From Thermotogae bacterium (lineage in GTDB: Bacteria; Thermotogota; Thermotogae; UBA12178): a DNA stretch of 8,371 nt. A program made the position numbers and the translations under genes. The notes under the pieces are model-generated. The model had not been told where the DNA came from and searched no databases. It worked only from the letters and a program-made list of their open reading frames with translations. Shown here one piece after another: positions 1-5,553 of this stretch; position 1 is the stretch's first letter; each line of letters starts with the position of its first letter. The DNA lies in assembly GCA_003641795.1 (NCBI GenBank), contig QNAP01000069.1, positions 1-8,371 on the forward strand, in the 5' to 3' direction.

Positions 1-33
1 GGCCTCGAACATGGTGGCGATATCGAAAAGTAA
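1..33 (+). CDS. 3' end of a convergent plus-strand gene (partial)
   Basis: Frame 1 reads ten codons (GLEHGGDIEK) and stops at TAA 31-33, two bases before the terminator stem begins. A stop placed exactly against a rho-independent terminator that also fits the plus strand is what the end of a convergent gene looks like. The other two plus frames run through the terminator hairpin and are less likely. Ten residues are too few to name a product; the call depends on position only. Confidence 0.5.
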   Translation, partial: GLEHGGDIEK

Positions 34-34
34 G

Positions 35-63
35 AAAAAGCGGGGCCAAATGCCCCGCTTTTT
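35..63. terminator. Bidirectional rho-independent terminator
   Basis: A perfect 12-bp inverted repeat, AAAAAGCGGGGC / GCCCCGCTTTTT, surrounds the 5-base loop CAAAT. The eight innermost pairs include seven G-C pairs. The A-tract on one side and T-tract on the other give a U-tail in either direction. It lies 20 bp beyond the stop of the last minus-strand gene and directly after the stop at 31-33, so it can end transcription from both sides. Confidence 0.92.
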
Positions 64-83
64 ATGAGAGATATGACAGTTTC

Positions 84-1715
84 TCAGCGTAAAATCGGGC
101 GCTTGGACTTCTCTCTCGCAAACTTGCACACACCTGCGGGGCACTCTCTCCCCAGATGAGCTTCCATCTCATCGTTGAAGTTTTGAAGGAGCGATCTCAT
201 GGGCACGGGTACCGATTGGCCCAAACCACAGAGAGATGCCTGCTGCATCACATCAGCTAAGGTCCAAAGATGCTCGACCTCTTCTCTCTTCGCCAGCCCC
301 CTACTGAGTCTATCGAACGTCTGGAGCGCGACCCTTGTGCCTTCTCTGCAAGGAGAGCATTTCCCACAAGATTCATGAGCGAAAAAGCCGAGCACGTTTT
401 TGGCTATGTCCACTGCGCAGCTTCTATCGTCTACCACCAGGATCACACCAGAACCGATGGAAACACCATACTTTGTGAAAGAATCATAATCAAGGGGGGT
501 ATCCAACTTATCCGGACCTATGAACGTCCCTGCGGTCCCGCCGGTCTGGACCATCTTGAGCTTCCTTCCGCCTTCCACGCCTCCGCCAAAGACATAGATC
601 AGTTCTCTCACCGTGGTCCCCATGGGCACTTCCACGAGACCTCGATTGACCACATTACCTACCAACGTGAAGACCTTCGTTCCCGGGGAGCTCTCCGTTC
701 CCATAGAGCGGAACCAATCGGCACCGTTGAGTATGATGGGAGCAACGTTGGCGAAGGTTTCCACGTTGTTGATCACCGTCGGTTTGCTGAAAAGGCCAGA
801 TACCGGTGGATATGGAGGTTTCAAGCGAGGCCTACCCGCTTTGCCTTCGATGGATTCCATCAACGCGGTTTCCTCACCGCAGATATAGGCTCCTGCACCG
901 AGTCTTACCGATACGTGGAAGGAAAAGTTGGTTCCCATTATGTTGTCACCCAGTAACCCATATTCGTAAGCGTCTTCGATGGCTTTTCTGATGTTTCTAA
1001 TCGATTCGTAATACTCCCCTCTTATATAGATGTATCCTTTGTTAGCCCCCACCGCATAAGCCGCTATGGCCATGCCTTCAAGGACGCTGTGCGGATCACC
1101 TTCCATGATCAACCTGTCTTTGAAGGTGCCAGGCTCGCCTTCATCGGCGTTGCAGAGAACGTACTTTTGATCGGCGTCCACTTTAAAGGTGAACTCCCAC
1201 TTCAAACCTGTGGGGAACCCTGCACCACCGCGTCCTTTAAGTCCACTCTTTTTCATTTCTTCAATCACATCCGCCGGATTCATTTCGGTGAGAGCTTTGG
1301 CAAGTGCTGCATAACCATCGCGAGCGATGTACTCTTTGATGTTTGCGGGATCTATAACACCTGCATTTCTTAGAACAACCCTCGTTTCCCGGGGTACTTC
1401 CACCTTTTCTATAACACCTGCACGTACTTTTTCGGGTGGTACTTCGAGCTTGAACACCCTTCTTCCCTTGAGAAGGTGTTCTTCCACGATCTCCCGCACA
1501 TCGGAAGAGTTTTTCACCAAGTAGTAAACACCGTCTGGAAGGACCTCCAAAAGCACACCATCCAAGTAAACTCCAAAACTACCGGTTTCCAAAACATCCA
1601 CAACGTTTGTGAGGTTGTACTCCTCTACAAGATTCACCAGAAGGTTTTTGTACTCCCTCGCTCCTTTCAATACACTATTGGAATCGACGGAGACCAGAAC
1701 CACGACCGGCTTCAC
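84..1715 (-). CDS. NuoF/HydB-type FMN/NAD(P)H-binding subunit, short form lacking N-terminal [2Fe-2S] ligands
   Basis: This 543-aa protein is a paralogue of the upstream 601-aa NuoF-like subunit. Residues 1-90 align without gaps to that protein's thioredoxin-like domain, but all four cluster cysteines are replaced (Ser9, Ser14, Ser46, Tyr50). The flavin/NADH core is intact: GRGGAGFPTG at 161-170, CNADEGEPGTF from 188, and GAGAYICGEETALM from 283. The N3-type [4Fe-4S] ligands are Cys450, Cys453, Cys456 and Cys496. A C-x4-C pair (525, 530) follows, and the protein ends there without the 2x[4Fe-4S] ferredoxin domain. The start is GTG 1715, overlapping the upstream NuoE stop by 4 nt (GTGA), with a G-rich ribosome site before it. 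It is the last gene of the operon. The family oxidises or reduces NAD(P)H through FMN in the cytoplasm; the electron partner of this copy is unknown. Confidence 0.93.
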   Translation of the reverse strand: MKPVVVLVSVDSNSVLKGAREYKNLLVNLVEEYNLTNVVDVLETGSFGVYLDGVLLEVLPDGVYYLVKNSSDVREIVEEHLLKGRRVFKLEVPPEKVRAGVIEKVEVPRETRVVLRNAGVIDPANIKEYIARDGYAALAKALTEMNPADVIEEMKKSGLKGRGGAGFPTGLKWEFTFKVDADQKYVLCNADEGEPGTFKDRLIMEGDPHSVLEGMAIAAYAVGANKGYIYIRGEYYESIRNIRKAIEDAYEYGLLGDNIMGTNFSFHVSVRLGAGAYICGEETALMESIEGKAGRPRLKPPYPPVSGLFSKPTVINNVETFANVAPIILNGADWFRSMGTESSPGTKVFTLVGNVVNRGLVEVPMGTTVRELIYVFGGGVEGGRKLKMVQTGGTAGTFIGPDKLDTPLDYDSFTKYGVSIGSGVILVVDDRSCAVDIAKNVLGFFAHESCGKCSPCREGTRVALQTFDRLSRGLAKREEVEHLWTLADVMQQASLCGLGQSVPVPMRSLLQNFNDEMEAHLGRECPAGVCKFAREKSKRPILR

Positions 1716-2209
1716 TTTGCCTCACCCCCTCTGAGCTCCTCGATGATCGCCTTCACACGTTCGGGAGTGAGATTGCCGTATGCCATGTCATTGACCATCA
1801 TCACAGGAGCAACACCACAAAGACCGAGACAACTGGAGTACTCGAGGGTAAACAATCCATCCTCCGTGGTTTGGTTAAAATCTATTCCAAGGGCTTCTTT
1901 CAGCGCTTCCACCACCGCTTTTCCGCCGGTAACATGGCAGGGAGTGCTCTCACAGACGCGTATCACGTACTTCCCACGCGGTTTTGTAGAGAACATGGTA
2001 TAAAAGGTCAGCACTTCGTAGATTCTCGATACCGGTATATCCATGAGTTCAGCGAGCGTTTCTGCAGCCTCTGGTGGTATAAAGTTTCCAAAATGGTCTT
2101 GCACTTTGTGAAGTACGTTGATCAGCATGTCTTCCTCTTCTCCCAGACTTTCAGACTTGACCCTCTCGTATATCTCCTTCACAGCCTTTTCAATCTGCGT
2201 TACGTTCAT
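1712..2209 (-). CDS. NuoE-like [2Fe-2S] subunit (second copy)
   Basis: This is a 165-aa thioredoxin-fold [2Fe-2S] protein of the NuoE/HndA/HydC family. The N-terminal helical part (about 1-75) contains the family-typical INVLHKVQDHFG and an LTFY-like motif near residue 67. The cluster ligands are complete: Cys86-x4-Cys91 and Cys127-x3-Cys131 (CESTPC, CLGLC). In this family it carries electrons between the NuoF FMN/[4Fe-4S] module and another subunit. ATG 2209 lies 12 nt below the previous stop and is preceded by a GGGGGGAA ribosome site. It overlaps the downstream NuoF by 4 nt, so the two are probably made together as a pair. It is clearly homologous to the first NuoE of the operon (4415-4903), with the same length class and ligand spacing. 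Confidence 0.93.
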   Translation of the reverse strand: MNVTQIEKAVKEIYERVKSESLGEEEDMLINVLHKVQDHFGNFIPPEAAETLAELMDIPVSRIYEVLTFYTMFSTKPRGKYVIRVCESTPCHVTGGKAVVEALKEALGIDFNQTTEDGLFTLEYSSCLGLCGVAPVMMVNDMAYGNLTPERVKAIIEELRGGEAK

Positions 2210-2220
2210 GCTCTTCCCCC

Positions 2221-4026
2221 CTACGGTGAGACTTTACTTATGGCATCGAATCTGCACACTTCCATGCAGCTGCCACAGCGGGTGCAAATTTCGGGATCGA
2301 TCTCGTGGGGTTTTCTAACCTCACCAGTGATGGCATTCACTGGGCAGACCCTCGCACACGCAGTACAACCGACACATCTTTCGGGGTCGATGACGTACCT
2401 GATCAATGCTTTACAACGCTTCGCTGGACAACGCTTTTCCTCCACATGGGCGACGTATTCATCCCAGAAGTATTTCATAGTGGAGAGTACGGGATTGGGA
2501 GCAGTTTGACCCAACCCACAAAGAGATGCTTCGGAGATGAACTGGGCAAGTTCCTTCAGCTTCTCCAAATCCTCCCGCGTACCCTCACCAGAGGTGATCT
2601 TCTCCAAAATGTCGTACATCACCTTCGTACCTTCGCGGCAAGGCGTACACTTACCACAAGACTCGTCCACCGTGAATCCCAGGAAAAATTTGGCCACATC
2701 CACCATGCAGTCGTCCTCGTCCATAACAACCATACCACCGGACCCCATAATGGTGCCGAGTTCCTTGAGAGACTCATAGTCGACCGTCACATCGAGATAG
2801 TCCGCAGGTATACAACCACCGCTGGGACCACCTGTTTGAACGGCTTTGAAACGCTTGCCGCCAGGTATTCCACCACCTATTTCGTAGATCAGCTCCCGTA
2901 GGGTGATCCCCATGGGTACTTCTACCAATCCAGTATTTCTCACCTTTCCAGCCAGCGCGAAGACTTTGGTCCCCTTGCTGGTCTCGGTGCCGATACTTGC
3001 AAACCACTCCGAACCTTTGAGTATGATGGGCGGTACGTTGGCTAAGGTTTCCACGTTATTGATCACCGTGGGCTTGCCCCAAAGGCCTGACTCCACAGGA
3101 TAGGGTGGCTTTACTCGAGGTTGCCCACGTTCACCTTCTATGGAAGCCATTAAGGCGGTTTCTTCTCCACAAACGAAGGCGCCAGCTCCTATTCTTATCT
3201 CAATGTCAAAGGAGAAGTCGGTGCCCAAAACTCGTTCTCCAAGGAATCCATACTCTCTCGCTTGCTCGATAGCTATGTTGAGCCTTTCGATGGCCAACGG
3301 GTACTCCGCTCTGACGTATATGAACCCCTTCGAAGCACCTATAGCGTAGGCTCCTATCGCCATACCTTCAAGGACGCTGTGAGGATCCCCTTCAAGGATG
3401 GAGCGATCCATGAAGGCTCCAGGGTCACCCTCGTCGGCATTGCATATGATGAACTTCTGATCGGCTTCGTTTCTTCGACAGATATCCCACTTCAAACCTG
3501 TAGGGAAACCCGCGCCTCCGCGTCCTCTGAGTCCACTGGCTTTGATTTCAGATATCACCTGTTCCGGCGTCATCTCCTTGAGAGCTTTCATCAATGCAAA
3601 GTAGCCGTCCCTGCCAATATATTCTTCGATATCTGTGGGATCGATCACTCCGAGATTCCGAGTAGCGATCTTCACCTGTCTTTTGAAGAAAGGCAACTCT
3701 TCCTGCGCTTTGGCCTTAACTTCACCTGCCGGACCTTTGTAAAGGTACTTCTCCACCGGCCGTCCCTTGAGTAAGTGCTCCACCACGACTTCCTCAGCAG
3801 CCTGAGGCGTGAGCTTTTGGTAGAAAATACCCTCCGGGTATATGACTGCGAGGGGGCCAAGATTGCATGCCCCCATACATCCCGTTTCTACAACTCGGAC
3901 AACGGAGTCAAGGGCAAATTCCTTGAGCTTTTCTTCAAAGACCTGTTTCACAGACTTCTCCCCTGCTGATATGCACGCTCCCCCCGCGCATATCAGCACG
4001 GTGTTCGCAACCACAGCCACTGGCAT
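2221..4026 (-). CDS. hndC: HndC/HydB/NuoF-type flavoprotein with 2x[4Fe-4S] C-terminal domain
   Basis: This large NAD(P)H-handling subunit has 601 aa from ATG 4026. Its domains in order are: a thioredoxin-like [2Fe-2S] domain (Cys13, Cys18, Cys50, Cys54); the FMN/NAD(H) core with GRGGAGFPTG at 168-177, CNADEGDPGAF from 195 and GAGAFVCGEETALM from 280; N3-type [4Fe-4S] ligands Cys457, Cys460, Cys463 and Cys503; a C-x4-C pair (533, 538); and a bacterial ferredoxin domain with two CxxCxxCxxxC sets (551-561 and 581-591). This is the architecture of HydB of electron-bifurcating [FeFe]-hydrogenases and HndC of NADP-reducing hydrogenases. ATG 4026 is 7 nt after the preceding stop. GTG 4029, spaced 7 nt from AGGTG, is an almost equal choice, and an in-frame GTG at 4047 would add seven unlikely residues. 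No catalytic hydrogenase subunit is nearby, so the physiological reaction cannot be fixed. Confidence 0.94.
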   Translation of the reverse strand: MPVAVVANTVLICAGGACISAGEKSVKQVFEEKLKEFALDSVVRVVETGCMGACNLGPLAVIYPEGIFYQKLTPQAAEEVVVEHLLKGRPVEKYLYKGPAGEVKAKAQEELPFFKRQVKIATRNLGVIDPTDIEEYIGRDGYFALMKALKEMTPEQVISEIKASGLRGRGGAGFPTGLKWDICRRNEADQKFIICNADEGDPGAFMDRSILEGDPHSVLEGMAIGAYAIGASKGFIYVRAEYPLAIERLNIAIEQAREYGFLGERVLGTDFSFDIEIRIGAGAFVCGEETALMASIEGERGQPRVKPPYPVESGLWGKPTVINNVETLANVPPIILKGSEWFASIGTETSKGTKVFALAGKVRNTGLVEVPMGITLRELIYEIGGGIPGGKRFKAVQTGGPSGGCIPADYLDVTVDYESLKELGTIMGSGGMVVMDEDDCMVDVAKFFLGFTVDESCGKCTPCREGTKVMYDILEKITSGEGTREDLEKLKELAQFISEASLCGLGQTAPNPVLSTMKYFWDEYVAHVEEKRCPAKRCKALIRYVIDPERCVGCTACARVCPVNAITGEVRKPHEIDPEICTRCGSCMEVCRFDAISKVSP

Positions 4027-4033
4027 CACCCCA

Positions 4034-4411
4034 TTACACCTGACCACGTTTTACAACAAGATCGGAGACGATCTCACCGTTTTTCAAATGTTTTTCCACT
4101 ATCCTCTTTGCCTGCTCGGGTGTCACATGCCCATACACGATGGGCTCTTCTCCTTGAAGGGCAACCTCAACGGTGGGTTCTACATCACAAAGCCCCATAC
4201 AACCTGATTGCACAACCGCTACATCCTCAACCCCGAGCTCATTCATGGCGTCCACAATCGCCTTTAAAGTCTCCTTAGCACCCGCGGCTATACCGCAAGT
4301 ACCCATAGCTACAATCACTTTACCTCTCTTTCCGGCTTCCCTCAGCTTCAACTCTTTCACCGCGTCTTCCTTTATCTTCATAAGGTCCTCCAGAGTCTTG
4401 ATCTTTGGCAT
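4034..4411 (-). CDS. hndB: HndB-like thioredoxin-fold [2Fe-2S] ferredoxin subunit
   Basis: This 125-aa protein resembles the HndB-type small subunit found between the A and C subunits of NADP-reducing hydrogenase operons, and gene order here is the same (A-B-C). Residues 1-28 form a Lys/Glu-rich helix. A thioredoxin-like domain follows, with GTCGIAAGAKETL (from 37) and GCMGLCDVEP (from 70), then VYGHVTPEQAKRIVEKHL near the end. Only three cysteines exist in the protein (39, 71, 75). The usual fourth ligand is absent, so a cluster would need a non-Cys ligand, or the domain may hold none. ATG 4411 follows the previous stop by 3 nt and has GGGAGGG at a 7-nt spacing. Its likely role is structural or electron-relay in a complex with the neighbouring subunits. 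Family assignment is good; the role is inferred. Confidence 0.88.
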   Translation of the reverse strand: MPKIKTLEDLMKIKEDAVKELKLREAGKRGKVIVAMGTCGIAAGAKETLKAIVDAMNELGVEDVAVVQSGCMGLCDVEPTVEVALQGEEPIVYGHVTPEQAKRIVEKHLKNGEIVSDLVVKRGQV

Positions 4412-4414
4412 TTG

Positions 4415-4903
4415 TTAACCCTCCCTGTACTTTTTTATGAGAGACGGCACGTCGTTGGGAGTGAGACGACCGTAGAAGTCTTTTTCCCCTATCAGAACAA
4501 CAGGTGCCATGCTACACGCACCGAGACATCTGACCGGATGAACCGAGAAGAGTCCATCCTTACTTGGCTCTTCGGGCTCGACTCCAAGCTCCTCCAGAAA
4601 CCTCTCGAAAATCTTATCGCCTCCTTTGACATAGCAAGCGGTTCCAAGGCAGATCTTGATCTGGTGCTTGCCCTTAGGCTTCCTGGAGAAGAAGTTGTAG
4701 AACGTGACTACTCCAAAAACCTTGCTCACAGGCACATCAAGCTTCTCAGCTACGTATTCGAGCACTTCATCAGGGAGGTAACCGAAGATCTCTTGAGCTC
4801 TGTGAAGCACGTTGATGAGGATACCAGGTTTTCCCTTCAAGCTGTCGATGTACTCATCGAGCTGTTTGTAGAGATCCGATGCCAAATCCACAGTTGTCTT
4901 CAA
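4415..4903 (-). CDS. hndA: NuoE/HndA-type [2Fe-2S] subunit (first gene of operon)
   Basis: This 162-aa member of the NuoE/HndA/HydC family has a helical N-terminal part (about 1-70), including INVLHRAQEIFGYLP, and a VVTFYNFF motif near 65-72. The C-terminal thioredoxin-like domain has a complete [2Fe-2S] ligand set, Cys85-x4-Cys90 and Cys126-x3-Cys130. The start is TTG 4903: no ATG lies nearby in frame, and a strong GGGGG ribosome site (4911-4915) sits 7 nt upstream. It heads the five-gene operon, about 45 nt downstream of the expected transcription start from the TGTTATAAT promoter. In known relatives it passes electrons between the NuoF-type flavoprotein and the rest of the complex. Confidence in the family is high; the partner complex here is unproven. 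Confidence 0.93.
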   Translation of the reverse strand: MKTTVDLASDLYKQLDEYIDSLKGKPGILINVLHRAQEIFGYLPDEVLEYVAEKLDVPVSKVFGVVTFYNFFSRKPKGKHQIKICLGTACYVKGGDKIFERFLEELGVEPEEPSKDGLFSVHPVRCLGACSMAPVVLIGEKDFYGRLTPNDVPSLIKKYREG

Positions 4904-4933
4904 ATCAACACCCCCTTTTGTAGAAGGACGTTA

Positions 4934-4953
4934 CATGTGATGATTTTCACGTG
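4934..4953. promoter_or_regulatory. Candidate Rex-type operator (TGTGA-N6-TCACG dyad)
   Basis: CATGTGATGATTTTCACGTG has 7-bp arms with six of seven pairs matching around a 6-bp spacer. It begins two bases beyond the TATAAT of the minus-strand operon and covers the expected start site, a classic repressing position. The Rex consensus is close to TTGTGA-N6-TCACAA, and Rex controls hydrogenase and NADH-linked operons in many anaerobes. The outer bases differ (CA..TG instead of TT..AA), and CRP/FNR-family sites share the TGTGA-N6-TCA core. The assignment is inference from the dyad, its position and the type of genes controlled. Confidence 0.5.
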
Positions 4954-4954
4954 G

Positions 4955-4963
4955 ATTATAACA
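4955..4963 (-). promoter_or_regulatory. Extended -10 promoter of the diaphorase operon
   Basis: Read on the minus strand, the sequence is TGTTATAAT: a perfect TATAAT hexamer (4960-4955) with the TG of an extended -10. The -35 region (near 4978-4983, CTTTTT) is weak, which is common with extended -10 promoters. The start site would fall near 4948, giving a leader of about 45 nt before TTG 4903. The repressor-type dyad at 4934-4953 lies directly over the expected start. Confidence 0.72.
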
Positions 4964-5056
4964 CAGATTCCGCCGAGAAAAAGAAAACGGCGTTCATAAA
5001 AACAGAAAGCTGTCGTACGGGTCATATAGATGTAACGCCGACTGGATAAACTCTTA

Positions 5057-5073
5057 TTGAAAACGATTCTCAA
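5057..5073. promoter_or_regulatory. Candidate Fur-type iron box upstream of feoA
   Basis: TTGAAAACGATTCTCAA is an inverted repeat with half-sites TTGARAA / TTYTCAA. Its inner 15 bp (5058-5072) match the 7-1-7 Fur consensus TGATAAT-N-ATTATCA at 11 of 14 positions. It lies 8 bp before the AAGGTGGG ribosome site of feoA. A weak -10-like TAAACT at 5047-5052 would place the start site inside it. Iron-dependent repression of feo operons by Fur is well established in bacteria; binding at this site is inferred. I see no convincing -35 for this operon. Confidence 0.5.
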
Positions 5074-5094
5074 CAAAGTGAAGGTGGGCTGTGC

Positions 5095-5553
5095 ATGCGT
5101 CTGAATGAGGTCTCTGATGGAGCGGTGGTTCAAGTCGTTGATCTCGATGCACCCGACACGCTTAGAGAAAGACTCTTAGGACTCGGTTTTGTTCCAGGAC
5201 AAACGGTAGTCGTTGGAGAAACCGCCCCCTTGGGTGATCCCAGAGTTTACATTGTCGGAAGGAAAGTGGTGACGTTGAGGGAGGCGGAAGCACGAAGAGT
5301 GGAAATCAAGCCTGCAGATTTCATACCCCTTGCAATGGCCAATCCCGGAAGGTACGTTGTGGTAGCGTTGTCTGGAGGTCATCGCTTCAGGCAAAGGATG
5401 GCAAATCTCGGTTTGCAGGAAGGCATCACGATAGAGGTGTCCTACAATCGTGGAGCGATCTCGCTTCTCGTTGAAAGCGGCGGCAGAGTGGTAATTGGGC
5501 GTGGTCAAGCTAAGAGGATCTTGGTTAAGGCGATTGGAGGAGCACCCCGATGA
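5095..5553 (+). CDS. feoA: FeoA with two tandem SH3-like domains
   Basis: FeoA is a small cytoplasmic SH3-like protein needed for FeoB-mediated Fe2+ uptake, probably by acting on FeoB. A usual FeoA is about 75 aa; this one has 152 aa and holds two domains in a row. Domain 1 (about 1-70) has RERLLGLGFVPGQTVVV and then VYIVGRKVVTLREAEARRVEI. Domain 2 (about 77-147) repeats the pattern with RQRMANLGLQEGITIEV and then LVESGGRVVIGRGQAKRILV. ATG 5095 has AAGGTGGG at a 6-nt spacing. The stop overlaps the feoB start by 4 nt (ATGA), indicating coupled translation. It is the first gene of the feo operon, downstream of the Fur-like box. Confidence 0.92.
   Translation: MRLNEVSDGAVVQVVDLDAPDTLRERLLGLGFVPGQTVVVGETAPLGDPRVYIVGRKVVTLREAEARRVEIKPADFIPLAMANPGRYVVVALSGGHRFRQRMANLGLQEGITIEVSYNRGAISLLVESGGRVVIGRGQAKRILVKAIGGAPR

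Noticed and set aside
270..956. 228-codon plus-strand open frame opposite the short nuoF
   Set aside because: It lies wholly antisense to a well-supported gene. Its product (many Arg/His, no motif) resembles no family, and no ribosome site or promoter precedes it.
2305..2901. 198-codon plus-strand open frame opposite the long nuoF, with similar frames at 1476-2003, 1871-2509 and 3262-3774
   Set aside because: These are antisense shadows of conserved coding sequence with no domain signal. Their length reflects codon bias of the real strand.
4970..4992. CGCCG/CGGCG hairpin with a 12-base A/G loop in the divergent region
   Set aside because: The stem is only 5 bp and there is no T-tail. It lies upstream of the minus-strand start site, so it is not a terminator or leader structure of that operon. 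No riboswitch class is recognisable.
4412..4999. 195-codon plus-strand frame over the first nuoE and its upstream region
   Set aside because: Most of it is antisense to the first nuoE gene and it crosses that gene's promoter. The translated tail is low-complexity Arg/Lys. It is not a gene.
4900..5133. 77-codon minus-strand frame across the divergent intergenic region
   Set aside because: It would start inside feoA, cover both operator candidates and the extended -10, and has no homology signal or ribosome site.
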